A stretch of DNA of 18,423 nt from Verrucomicrobiales bacterium (GTDB taxonomy: Bacteria; Verrucomicrobiota; Verrucomicrobiia; Verrucomicrobiales; Akkermansiaceae), in NCBI GenBank assembly GCA_002729295.1, contig PBTU01000004.1:1-18423 (forward strand), given 5' to 3'. Both the position numbers and the translations under genes were made by a program. The notes beneath the pieces were generated by a model. That model saw nothing but the letters and a program-made list of their open reading frames with translations. It was not told the DNA's origin and made no database searches. Position 1 is the stretch's first letter. The number at the start of each line of letters is the position of its first letter. This document shows positions 6,701 through 14,141 of the stretch, piece after piece.

Positions 6701-8937
6701 CGGACTTCGAAGATATGGAGTCATGCGGCGCGATAGGTCGGTCTGCGTTTACAAATCAGGCAGGGCAATTGTTCATCAATGACAGGCGGGACTTGGCGCC
6801 GGCGGGCTGGCAAATCCCTGAGGCGCGTTTTGGCAAAGGAAAAGGGGCCAGCAGCGTATCATTCGATAAAGCCTGTAATCTGTATCAGGGCATGTGGAAT
6901 GGGTATCGGATGCTCAACGCCAACAACAGCATCGCGCCCTCGAGCGTCAAAATCCCCAAGCACCTTTTTCATATCTCGGGGTCGCACACCAAGAACGTCT
7001 ACGGGGGTGTCGGCGATATCAACGACATCTTGGCCTGGCCAGATGGCGCGGTCATTATCGGTGCTGAACGGGGTTTATGGAGTGAAAATGAACCGTGGAA
7101 TGCCTACCGAACACCCTATTGGAAGAAGCGGGACGCCGGACTTGATCGATCGCGGACCATTCGTCGCTTAGCCCAGCATCCCACCAATGGCTACGCCTAT
7201 GCGGCGGCCAGCAGTGCCATGCAAATGCCAAAGTACTGTCGGAAATCGCGGCGCAACAATCGAGGGCGGCGCGGTCGTGGGCGACGGGGTCGCACCAGCT
7301 TCTACTACGTGTTCTGTGGATTTACTCAGAACTTCCAGGGTGGCCTGTATCGAAGCCGTGAGCCGCTTCTCTTATCACGGACCATTGGCGATGGGGGCAG
7401 TGGATTTGATGCGCGCTATGCACGGGGCGTTGGCTACGATGGCAATCGTGGCGGTCTGGTGGTCCAAGCCAATGAGGAACAACCCACCTACTTGTGGCTT
7501 ATCGATACAGCGGCGAGCACCATGACCAAGTGGGACCCCTTGGTCAATCCGCCAGAGAAACTGGCCGAGTATCGGGTGGGACTGCCCCAAGGTGAATGTC
7601 CCGGCTCTTGCTGTCATGCCGATGGCTGCAATATGCCGAGTCGTGTCGCCATCGACAATCATGGCGACGTATATGTAGCCAGCCGAGGGTTCGGCATGCA
7701 AGGCACGGTCACCAAGATCGCCGGTGACATCACCGATTGCATCGATCGCAATAATGACGGCCGAATTACCACCAGCTTGCGCGGGGACACCTTGGGTTAT
7801 GGGCTCGATGAGTGCATCCTTTGGACTGTGCCCGTGGGGCGCCCGTCTAATTTATTGAGGGCCTTGGTGGTTGACCAGGGCGACCTAGATGCACCCAATG
7901 GTTATCCATGGGTTGGCACATGGAATGCGCAAACAGCCTACAAATTAGACCCGGAGACCGGTGCTGTTCTTGAGAGTGTACCGCTGCCCATCAACGCCTA
8001 CGGCATGACCATGGTGGCCAATGGCGATATGTACATCACCAGCCTTGGCGACGGCAGTATGGCGCGACTTAATACGCAGACTCATGAAGTCGAAGCACGG
8101 ATACCCAATCCCGCAGCGCTGCGCGACGGGGCAACGGGGTCTTACGGTGTAACCACCGATTCCTTTGGCCGGATCTGGCAAAATGGCTGGGGGACCCTCG
8201 ATGCCATCGCATACGATCCAGCTGCTGACGACTGGTGTCGCATCACCTTTCCCCAATTAGAGGGCATGGCCCAGGCTGGTCGCGGCATCACAGCGGATGC
8301 ATCGGGTCGTATCTGGACGGCTCTGGGCGGCAATAATTGGTCGTACATGGCCTATTGGGAGCCCGAGCAATGCCAATTGGGGCAATCCATTGAACTGCCG
8401 AGAAATCAGATCTTGGAATCAGGGGATAATTTACGGGGCCCAACGGCCATCGGTGCCGATTCTCGAGGCTATATCTGGCTCGCTCATTATAACTCTCGGA
8501 AAATGGTCCGCGTTGACCCCGAAAACAATTTCGAGCGAACGACCTATGACACCAATGCACAGGTCTACTCGTACAGTGATTTCACCGGCGTCGTACGGCG
8601 AATGGCGATTGGCCAAGGCTCTTATGAACATGATTTCGAAGCCGACTGCGATGCACCCACGTGGACAGCCCTGAATTGGTCTGCCCGCACACCACCCGGT
8701 GCCAGCATCAGCTTCAGTATTCAGACAGCGGCCAGGCGAAACAAATTGATTGAAGCACGGCCCATCGGCGCAGGTCGCACCCCCGGTGATGAAGGCCCAA
8801 TCAATATTTCTGGACGCCTGAATCGGGCCGATGTCGCGTCGCGTCGATATCTCAGGCTCAAGGCCAACCTGACTTTGGGCGATGGCAATCGAAGCCCTGT
8901 ACTCCAGAATTTCACCGTCCGCTGGAATTGCGACTAA
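3730..8937 (+). CDS. Giant secreted multidomain protein: PKD-like domains, Myxo Cys repeat, two beta-propellers
   Basis: This 1735-residue protein starts with a signal peptide (core CLVVLVAVLTAVA, cut near LQA). Domains in order: an unrecognised N-terminal domain (about 30-205); two PKD-like domains (about 206-396, with WDFDGDG near 343); a Myxococcus-type Cys repeat (400-428, CGDTVT...GEQCDDGNQDN...C); further Ig/PKD-like regions, the last with DWGDG near 801-805; a sortilin/BNR-type propeller from about 860 with Asp boxes SSDGGETW (900-907) and SSDNGDNW (939-946); an Arg/Gly-rich loop (1171-1188) between Cys1170 and Cys1196; an EF-hand-like D-x-N-x-DG-x-I (1339-1346); a Vgb/NHL-like propeller (about 1350-1620); and a beta-rich C-terminus. 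I read it as extracellular binding or adhesion; no catalytic site is evident. The ATG at 3730 follows a GGGG tract by 6 nt; the adjacent TTG at 3727 is an alternative. There is no sorting tail or membrane anchor at the C-terminus. Confidence 0.85.
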   Translation: MGRAWHCLVVLVAVLTAVADLQAIPRFVGSSRMFEISQPGRFSRQAPAVERVETAASFYDFYSASSHTGFEYTRRSLVFLYRDLRDEGNLSIFFLHGVDDMGQAAHLRQPSGGTNGCISGIPGGARVAVADDGTHEFNWSSHCNGRPTGNGSLARGYWRYGNNTDGGAIDRIRTDVDWEIEVNIDLLHGMDEWRYFMADGADIVLDTNLPLLIRSRAANAGDQASSAEGQSMTVCALAVDDASPPHLTYTFHWNDGSESDSVQRPPAELACQDHVFPDSGNYVVRIDVADPQGRGVSKNFQAVMEAAPPRLYVDQNVEATSEIATTLSIRAEDGSADTHESRWDFDGDGQWDTGWVDGVEIDHTFPDDGLYRIRVEVRDNEGLSAETAFDVNVALRVPRCGDTVTDANLGEQCDDGNQDNRDRCTVECRWQDTEPKVTTDDDCRPVNGRFVCNSLASHLTAQGPGAVRIDLSASIDQDSRDPLQFIYAPPAGMGRIEEQPAFAGNPNNAGPVVDYMPAGDGVRVDNLQVALIDSEGNQINAVIPIEIPNTPPSIAITRFEQRLAPPRIVEPAGDQDWPVESQGRGRYRFTLPVDPALNTEVIAHYEAREHFNEPLTLRIDHNGDGRTDMAQFEDGAALENRRQVVPEAGLKTGTIKFLVRENEFPAGRDEFLRNAHVYVSDGDVADDQIRRSQVQVRRQNGDDMQYRYNIDIGEDGSYETINSLEPVATFLSPRDVESFSVSGFATNPSGERFPFRIPNIVLPNTPPRFNNPRVVSQDGFNVVVAASANDVDGDTVTISVDWGDGNVSTGRNVIYTHSYANSRFQAYSVRLRATDGRGLFEEHVLTIDITRPAIKEADVSNLSWERMTEAEGTHDGVRGFAIDSAGTLFTHAYTEIVRRSSDGGETWQDLLADVDCCGQIVTRNAGEVFIASPSGLYFSSDNGDNWVLFDESKYMGAAVSPDQSHIVAATRSELKRFDMTGRLVDTHRLQADFEDMESCGAIGRSAFTNQAGQLFINDRRDLAPAGWQIPEARFGKGKGASSVSFDKACNLYQGMWNGYRMLNANNSIAPSSVKIPKHLFHISGSHTKNVYGGVGDINDILAWPDGAVIIGAERGLWSENEPWNAYRTPYWKKRDAGLDRSRTIRRLAQHPTNGYAYAAASSAMQMPKYCRKSRRNNRGRRGRGRRGRTSFYYVFCGFTQNFQGGLYRSREPLLLSRTIGDGGSGFDARYARGVGYDGNRGGLVVQANEEQPTYLWLIDTAASTMTKWDPLVNPPEKLAEYRVGLPQGECPGSCCHADGCNMPSRVAIDNHGDVYVASRGFGMQGTVTKIAGDITDCIDRNNDGRITTSLRGDTLGYGLDECILWTVPVGRPSNLLRALVVDQGDLDAPNGYPWVGTWNAQTAYKLDPETGAVLESVPLPINAYGMTMVANGDMYITSLGDGSMARLNTQTHEVEARIPNPAALRDGATGSYGVTTDSFGRIWQNGWGTLDAIAYDPAADDWCRITFPQLEGMAQAGRGITADASGRIWTALGGNNWSYMAYWEPEQCQLGQSIELPRNQILESGDNLRGPTAIGADSRGYIWLAHYNSRKMVRVDPENNFERTTYDTNAQVYSYSDFTGVVRRMAIGQGSYEHDFEADCDAPTWTALNWSARTPPGASISFSIQTAARRNKLIEARPIGAGRTPGDEGPINISGRLNRADVASRRYLRLKANLTLGDGNRSPVLQNFTVRWNCD

Positions 8938-9014
8938 CCACCGGCCAAAGCGCAGATTCAACTCACAGAGTCGCTCTCAGATAGAGCATTTGGTTTGGCT
9001 CGAACCGAGACCCG

Positions 9015-10880
9015 TTAAGGCTGTCTGCGCTCAAGGCTGGCTCGGTAGGTTTGGTTACCGGGCATTGGGGCTCGATAGTAGAGATGAAGCTGTTCGTCTG
9101 GGGTTCGGATAAACTCGGCACCATCATAGCCAAACTCTTGGTTGGTCACCGGTAGAATTGGATTGCCTGGGTACTTGGTCCAATTGACCAGATCTCTTGA
9201 ACGTGCCAGGCCCGTCGACCAATTTGACCCGCCAAAATCAATGCAGTCGGGGTTGTCTGGCGAGTTGTTGACCTGACAGGCTGGATTGGCGGAGTTGACG
9301 TTGTACGCTTTGTCCGTTGAGCCCTCATAGGCCATGTAATACCAATCGCCCTCGCGAATGATGCTTCGTTTACCCACTGTCCCAGAGTCCCATGCACCCG
9401 CATCAAAGGGCACCAACGGGTTTTGCGGATGGCGCTGGAGTCCATCTAGGGATAGACCAGATGCGAGGCCAATCTGCACTTTTTGGCCGTCGAACCCATG
9501 ATAGAATAAATACCAAGTGCCATCGGCCTTGAGCAGGGATGGTGTGCCCAAATTAATGCGCTCCCAGCCCTCTAATTGGTGGACCAGAATGGGGTTGTTT
9601 GGGGCTTTGACCCAGGTGTGTCCATCATTGGATGTACTCAGGCAAATGTCGCCGGGCCAGCGGTCGTCTAGGCCTGCGCATTCGTAGACAAGATACCACA
9701 GCGCACCGTCTTTCCAGACGCCTGGAAAACTGGCGAGGCGCTGGTCGACGAAAGGGGCTGTCCCCTGGCTGACTGCGCGGTTGCCAAGCCTCACATAACT
9801 GCGCTGGTGCCAGTAGACCCTGTATTCCAGTACATGGCCATCGTCTTGGATATAATCGAGATTAAACAGCTGGTAGGTCATGGGCTCTGTAAAGTCAGCT
9901 CGCGTCAACACGCGGCTTGAGAGAACACGCTCTGCCGTTCCATCATAGATGTCCAAGGTCACGATGGGATCGTCTGGCCCATCAATGAGATCGACCATGA
10001 GTTGGAAGGTGACCGTCATCGGGCCTGCAGGCAAAGTCACATAGGGTCCAAAAGCGAGGAATGCAGGGTCTCCATCACCAACGCGGGCCGCCCAACCGTC
10101 GCCCTCGGCGCCACCGACCTGGTGATGGGGGTCATCGGCCGCCCCGTAGACCCACTGCCATGACCCGCCAATATCGAGCACGATGCCGCGCTGCGCAAAA
10201 GCCTCGCCGTCGTCTGAGACCGCAAGACCCACAGCCGCTCGACCCCGTCCGTCAGCGATATAGTTGGCGATGTAGTAGGCATAGAGAATGCCTTCATTCC
10301 ACACGCCTGACAGAAAATGAAGGCCATTCCACCCCAGCTGACCTTGCTGTTCGTCTACAACAAACTGCGCCCGACCGGCCCATAAATCGGACAGGGAAAC
10401 CCGTCTACACGAAACGCCGCCGGCTGGCTCATCTGTACATAAAAAGCGGTCACTGGGTCCACAGCCGCCATTGTCGAGTTCACAAGGACTGGGCTGATTC
10501 ATATCGGCCGCTGCATCGAGTTGTAAAAGGGCGCTATCGGACGCCGGCACTGCCCCATCTTGACCCGACAGGCCACTGTCATCGGATAGAGTGCCATCCT
10601 CGTCCGATGGAGCACCATCGACAGCGGGGACGGAAACGTCCAGCCCATCGACTGTGGCATCAGCTGGGGTGTCCTGGACAATATCAGGTAACAACTCCGC
10701 GTCTTTTAAGCCCACATCCTGTGCTGGAAGACGCATGTCAAATGTCATTTGGGCATCGCCATAGGGCGGTGGTGACACCAGGCTGTCATCGATGTTTGCA
10801 GGCGTGATTTCACCACTTGTACACGCGACGAGTGTGACGATGGGCACAAGGAGACTGTTTTTGAATCCGGTAAACGGCAT
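9015..10880 (-). CDS. Lipoprotein with EGF-like Cys cluster and GH43/GH32/GH130-like five-bladed propeller
   Basis: This 621-residue protein has a clean lipoprotein signal with lipobox LVAC (Cys20). Residues about 21-130 form an Asp/Ala/Ser-rich low-complexity linker, a style common in Myxococcota surface lipoproteins. A short Cys cluster with an EGF-like NGGC (about 133-158) follows. A beta-rich middle region (about 160-380) leads to a C-terminal propeller (about 385-615). It carries repeated blade signatures: INLGTPSLLKADGTWYLFYHG, NPILV, NPLVPFDAGAWDSGTVGK, DWYYMAYEG, and LARSRDLVNWTKYPGNPILP. These are typical of glycosidase families 43, 32 and 130 and of non-catalytic relatives. I cannot assign the catalytic acids with confidence, so it may bind or cleave glycans at the cell surface. 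The ATG at 10880 follows an AAAGGCG site. It is convergent with the giant gene (77-bp gap) and divergent from the collagen gene. Confidence 0.8.
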   Translation of the reverse strand: MPFTGFKNSLLVPIVTLVACTSGEITPANIDDSLVSPPPYGDAQMTFDMRLPAQDVGLKDAELLPDIVQDTPADATVDGLDVSVPAVDGAPSDEDGTLSDDSGLSGQDGAVPASDSALLQLDAAADMNQPSPCELDNGGCGPSDRFLCTDEPAGGVSCRRVSLSDLWAGRAQFVVDEQQGQLGWNGLHFLSGVWNEGILYAYYIANYIADGRGRAAVGLAVSDDGEAFAQRGIVLDIGGSWQWVYGAADDPHHQVGGAEGDGWAARVGDGDPAFLAFGPYVTLPAGPMTVTFQLMVDLIDGPDDPIVTLDIYDGTAERVLSSRVLTRADFTEPMTYQLFNLDYIQDDGHVLEYRVYWHQRSYVRLGNRAVSQGTAPFVDQRLASFPGVWKDGALWYLVYECAGLDDRWPGDICLSTSNDGHTWVKAPNNPILVHQLEGWERINLGTPSLLKADGTWYLFYHGFDGQKVQIGLASGLSLDGLQRHPQNPLVPFDAGAWDSGTVGKRSIIREGDWYYMAYEGSTDKAYNVNSANPACQVNNSPDNPDCIDFGGSNWSTGLARSRDLVNWTKYPGNPILPVTNQEFGYDGAEFIRTPDEQLHLYYRAPMPGNQTYRASLERRQP

Positions 10881-10921
10881 CGAACGCCTTTAAATCGACA
10901 ACGCGGAACGCCTCCATAAAA

Positions 10922-10996
10922 TCATGGCGTCTAGAAAACGGCAAGCTGAGTGGACATCAACTTGATTGGCCGGAACGTGCTCATGGGAGTCTAGAA
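10922..10996. repeat. Imperfect direct repeat pair between divergent genes
   Basis: TCATGGCGTCTAGAA (10922-10936) and TCATGGGAGTCTAGAA (10981-10996) differ by one substitution and one inserted base. Their GTCTAGAA cores start exactly 60 bp apart, about six helical turns. A paired regulator site is possible. Confidence 0.4.
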
Positions 10997-11111
10997 TGTC
11001 CCGAGGCCGTCCAAGCTCTGTTCTAGCCTGTCCGAAGGTCGCCTGAAATCCGAATTTTTGGACCCGATTAAAACTTGACTGTCACCTATAGAAAACTCAA
11101 AGCCCTGACCA

Positions 11112-11140
11112 TGTAATTGCTGCTAGACCCATGTTAAAAT
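11112..11140 (+). promoter_or_regulatory. Extended -10 promoter of the collagen-like gene
   Basis: TGTTAAAAT (11132-11140) fits the extended -10 pattern TG-n-TATAAT with one mismatch. The -35 region (11112-11117) is weak. The leader to the ATG at 11213 would be about 65 nt, with AAGGA ahead of the start. Confidence 0.45.
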
Positions 11141-11212
11141 CGGCCCCGATACACACGGTGTAACCTGTTAATTCGACCGCTCGATGGTCTATGGGCATAA
11201 GGAATATACAAC

Positions 11213-13933
11213 ATGAAGCAAATCCACTTTTTGATGCTCTGTCTCATGGTACCCATGGCGACATATGGACAAGATTCTGCGCCCATTACTCTGACCTATC
11301 AGGGTCATTTGAAAGATGCATCGGGCCTGGCAATCGAGACCGATGAACGAATTTTGTTTAGACTCTATAGCGGTGCAGAGGGCGGTGATGCCATTTGGAC
11401 CGAAGTGCATGATGATGTGCCAATTTCAGCTGGCGATTTTACCGTCATTCTCGGTCTAGAATCGCCCCTCGACGCATTCGATGCCAACGACGTTTTATAC
11501 TTGGGCATCACCATTAATGACGGAGTTGAAATGACTCCGAGATTGTATGTCGGTGGCGCGCTGAAAGCTCAGTGGGCCGCTGTGGCAACCCAGGCGCGGG
11601 ACGTGCGTGGTCAACATATACATCCATCGTCAATCTCAATTGGGGACATTCCCGTTGTCGACGAGCAGGGCCAGTGGATTGGAGATCCCGGCGGCTTTAG
11701 GGGTCCGCAAGGCATGGAAGGCGCCGAAGGTCCACAGGGTGAGGTAGGCCCAGAAGGCGAAGCTGGCCCGCAAGGTGAAGCTGGCGCACAAGGTCCACAG
11801 GGTGAGGTAGGCCCACAAGGCGAAGCTGGTCCGCAAGGTCCACAGGGTGAAGCTGGCCCGCAAGGTCCACAGGGCGAAGCTGGCGCACAAGGCCCAACCG
11901 GAGACATCGGTCTGCAAGGTCTACAGGGCGAAGCTGGTCCGCAAGGTCCAGCTGGCCCGCAAGGTCCACAGGGCGAAGCTGGCTCACAAGGCCCAACCGG
12001 AGACGTCGGTCTGCAAGGTCCACAGGGCGAAGCTGGTCCGCAAGGTCCACAGGGTGAAGCTGGCCCGCAAGGTCCACAGGGCGAAGCTGGTCCGCAAGGT
12101 CCACAGGGTGAAGCTGGCCCGCAAGGTTCAACCGGAGACATCGGTCCGCAAGGTCTACAGGGCGAAGCTGGTCCGCAAGGTCCAAAGGGAGACATCGGTC
12201 TGCAAGGTCCACAGGGCGAAGCTGGCGCACAAGGCCCCAAGGGAGACGTCGGTCCACAAGGTCTACAAGGTGAAGCTGGCCCGCAAGGCCCAAAGGGAGA
12301 CGTCGGTCCACAAGGTCTACAGGGCGAAGCGGGTCCGCAAGGTCCACCTGGGACTCAGGGCCTAGCAGGGGCAAGTTGCAGTGTCTCAAGGATTGACGGG
12401 GCCACGGCAACCATCAGCTGTCCCGACGGAACATCAGTGCAATGGCCAGTAGAAGGACACGCTCAATCATGGACCCCCTTCCCCTTCATGACCAAAGCAG
12501 AGTGGGTTGCAAGGGACAATGTCCTCGAATATTGCGCCTTTGACCCAACGGCGGACAATCCCTGTGGCATCGATCCGCCCCCAGAGATGGCACCCCACTT
12601 GTTGATGCCTCATCCCCAATTGGTCATCGTCGATTATCCTGAAAACCTGACAGCAGCCGGTCTCAATCACCGGGACGTGATCGAAGCTGCCATCGCGATG
12701 TTTCCTCGATTCGATGGCCAACCGCAGCGCCATGGGTTTTGGGAGAAAGGTGAGATTCAGTTCCAACGCGGCCGCTATATGATCGATCAAGAAATCGATT
12801 GGCCCGCGCGCTTAAACCTCATTGGTGCAAGCCCCCATGTGCGCGATGGAGGCACTCGATTTTTCGCACAACCGCCCATGGGCCCCGACGATTACATCAT
12901 CCGAATGCATACATCTGGGGCTGCGCCCAATGTCAACTCAAGCTTCTTCCAACACCTTCACAATGTTCACTTCAATGGCAACAACTTAAGCAACGGCGTG
13001 GCCTGGGGTGGTGCGCAATCAAGCACCATGAAAAACATCGAAATTCAGGGGATTCCTGAGGGTGGCACATGTGTTCTGATTCAAACTGGGACCAATAATA
13101 TGACAATCGATTCAGTGTGGTGTGACGGCGAATGGCGCAGGGGAACGACAGGATTTAAGGGAGAGCCGCTCATCGAAGGTGGGGTGACATTCATTGGATG
13201 CAAAGCGGAACGCATCGACGTTGGATTCGACCTACGTCGAGGTGATCACTACATCATCGGCGCCTACTTTGAGAATATCTACATCCCTGTCATTCGTAGA
13301 GACACCAATGGGAACACACGATTTATGGGCTTGAGCGTCAAGAATATTCGCCGCGAGACAGCATGTGGTGATGATGATGGAGATGACTGTCGCAATACCT
13401 ATTATTCCGAGGTCGATGCGGAGGGAAACACCATTATCAGCGGGGCCCATTCAAAGGTTTTTGCCTTGCCAGATGGATTCGAAAATTTCTACGCAACGGG
13501 CATGGTGAGAGAGTCCTACGATGCCGTTGGCTACGAGAGTAAGGGTGTCTTTTATGAATTGATCTCAAAGGCGGCTTTCGTCTTTCCAGATGGTCGATTA
13601 TCCACAGCCCAGATGGGCTATGAGGTCAATATTCTAGACCAAGTCAAACGCATGTTCATCGACTTAGACGATCGCAGTGAATTGCGTCTCGACCGACGCT
13701 ATGTCAAAAATTTTGGAGTGGGGGGTGCGCGGCAAATTTCATTTGATGGCGCTGTAGAAGAGGGGCGTCGTGTCGAACTGAGGACCAAGTCAACAGGGGA
13801 CGTCAATCTGACATTTCCGAACTCTGTGTTGGTGGGTTCGACCGATACCATAAGCGACCTTAACTTAGCGGCCGGAACCCACGTGCTTGTTTGGGAACGC
13901 ATCCAAGGTGAATGGTGGTTATCTGTAGACTGA
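11213..13933 (+). CDS. Secreted collagen-like fibre with beta-helix (pectate-lyase-like) head
   Basis: This 906-residue protein has a signal peptide (core FLMLCLMVPMA, cut near TYG). Residues about 25-130 form a widespread bacterial exported N-domain (LTYQGHLKDASG, FRLYSGAEGGDAIWTE, GDFTVILG, MTPRLYVGGALKAQWAA). Residues 161-388 are 76 uninterrupted Gly-X-Y triplets, dominated by GPQ, GEA and GLQ, with three PKGD salt-bridge motifs in the C-terminal half. Next comes a small region with Cys389 and a second Cys (CSVSRIDG...ISCPDGTS), then a right-handed beta-helix region (about 485-755) of Pectate_lyase_3 style (VIEAAIAMFPRF, IQFQRGRYMIDQEIDWPARL, LIGASP). The end (about 825-906) is a beta-rich cap resembling phage tail-fibre termini. 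I infer a trimeric surface fibre with a stalk and a glycan-binding or glycan-cleaving head. Catalytic residues are not identified. The ATG has AAGGA 9 nt upstream. Confidence 0.85.
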   Translation: MKQIHFLMLCLMVPMATYGQDSAPITLTYQGHLKDASGLAIETDERILFRLYSGAEGGDAIWTEVHDDVPISAGDFTVILGLESPLDAFDANDVLYLGITINDGVEMTPRLYVGGALKAQWAAVATQARDVRGQHIHPSSISIGDIPVVDEQGQWIGDPGGFRGPQGMEGAEGPQGEVGPEGEAGPQGEAGAQGPQGEVGPQGEAGPQGPQGEAGPQGPQGEAGAQGPTGDIGLQGLQGEAGPQGPAGPQGPQGEAGSQGPTGDVGLQGPQGEAGPQGPQGEAGPQGPQGEAGPQGPQGEAGPQGSTGDIGPQGLQGEAGPQGPKGDIGLQGPQGEAGAQGPKGDVGPQGLQGEAGPQGPKGDVGPQGLQGEAGPQGPPGTQGLAGASCSVSRIDGATATISCPDGTSVQWPVEGHAQSWTPFPFMTKAEWVARDNVLEYCAFDPTADNPCGIDPPPEMAPHLLMPHPQLVIVDYPENLTAAGLNHRDVIEAAIAMFPRFDGQPQRHGFWEKGEIQFQRGRYMIDQEIDWPARLNLIGASPHVRDGGTRFFAQPPMGPDDYIIRMHTSGAAPNVNSSFFQHLHNVHFNGNNLSNGVAWGGAQSSTMKNIEIQGIPEGGTCVLIQTGTNNMTIDSVWCDGEWRRGTTGFKGEPLIEGGVTFIGCKAERIDVGFDLRRGDHYIIGAYFENIYIPVIRRDTNGNTRFMGLSVKNIRRETACGDDDGDDCRNTYYSEVDAEGNTIISGAHSKVFALPDGFENFYATGMVRESYDAVGYESKGVFYELISKAAFVFPDGRLSTAQMGYEVNILDQVKRMFIDLDDRSELRLDRRYVKNFGVGGARQISFDGAVEEGRRVELRTKSTGDVNLTFPNSVLVGSTDTISDLNLAAGTHVLVWERIQGEWWLSVD
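11693..12376 (+). repeat. Collagen-coding tandem repeat (76 Gly-X-Y triplets)
   Basis: The core unit is 27 bp coding GPQ-GPQ-GEA, with small variants coding GPT-GDI, GLQ-GLQ, GPK-GDV. The two GPQ triplets keep different codons (CCG CAA after GEA, CCA CAG before GEA), so the copies descend from duplication of a whole unit. The frame is kept throughout. Confidence 0.9.
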
Positions 13934-13957
13934 TCAGTCGTCTTGCATGGTCTCCCA

Positions 13958-13974
13958 CGAGTCCTTGGGACTCG
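13958..13974 (+). terminator. Short hairpin after the collagen gene
   Basis: CGAGTCC (13958-13964), a 3-nt loop TTG and GGACTCG (13968-13974) form a perfect 7-bp stem 25 bp past the stop, followed by GTTTGAT. The U-tract is short, so it is a weak intrinsic terminator candidate. Confidence 0.45.
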
Positions 13975-14072
13975 GTTTGATAGAATTTACAGTGCGCCAA
14001 GGCTGAGATTCTTTTGAATGACTGACCACTGACCTATCTTGATCACTTATTTAAGTCAGTGCGGCTATGATC

Positions 14073-14100
14073 TTGTTAAATCTGAATGATCTTCTATAAT
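14073..14100 (+). promoter_or_regulatory. Sigma70-type promoter of the ten-Cys lipoprotein gene
   Basis: TTGTTA (14073-14078) and a perfect TATAAT (14095-14100) are separated by 16 bp. The predicted start near 14107 gives a leader of about 35 nt. Confidence 0.55.
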
Positions 14101-14129
14101 TGCATCCAATTACCTGCCATTTCTAAAGT

Positions 14130-14135
14130 AGAGAG
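14130..14135 (+). promoter_or_regulatory. Ribosome binding site supporting a TTG start
   Basis: AGAGAG ends 6 nt before the TTG at 14142. No upstream ATG or GTG gives the signal peptide in frame, and the next ATG lies inside the hydrophobic core, so TTG is the best start. Confidence 0.45.
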
Positions 14136-14141
14136 ATCACT

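Larger units (their letters stand above)
10881..11212. other. 332-bp divergent intergenic region
   Basis: No ORF is supported here. It carries an imperfect direct repeat (10922-10936 and 10981-10996) and the extended -10 promoter for the collagen gene (11132-11140). I see no convincing promoter for the minus-strand lipoprotein gene. Confidence 0.6.

Noticed and set aside
8973..8987. GCTCT/AGAGC hairpin between converging genes at 8938-9014
   Set aside because: Only five base pairs and no U-tract; too weak to call a terminator.
11847..12365. Plus-strand frame with Lys/Ala/Arg-rich repeats inside the collagen tract
   Set aside because: Shadow frame of the same tandem repeat; the Gly-X-Y frame is in phase with a signal peptide and flanking domains.
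11693..12376. Possible CRISPR-like repeat array
   Set aside because: Units are contiguous, in frame and have no unique spacers; they code collagen triplets.
11611..12410. Long antisense frames across the collagen tract (11611-12240 and 11697-12410, minus), rich in Pro/Cys/Gly or Leu/Asp/Arg
   Set aside because: They are side effects of a stop-free 27-bp repeat; no ribosome binding site, no signal, composition follows the repeat.
11213..13933. Prophage tail-fibre gene
   Set aside because: It has a secretion signal, a bacterial exported N-domain and no phage neighbours, so a cellular surface protein fits better.
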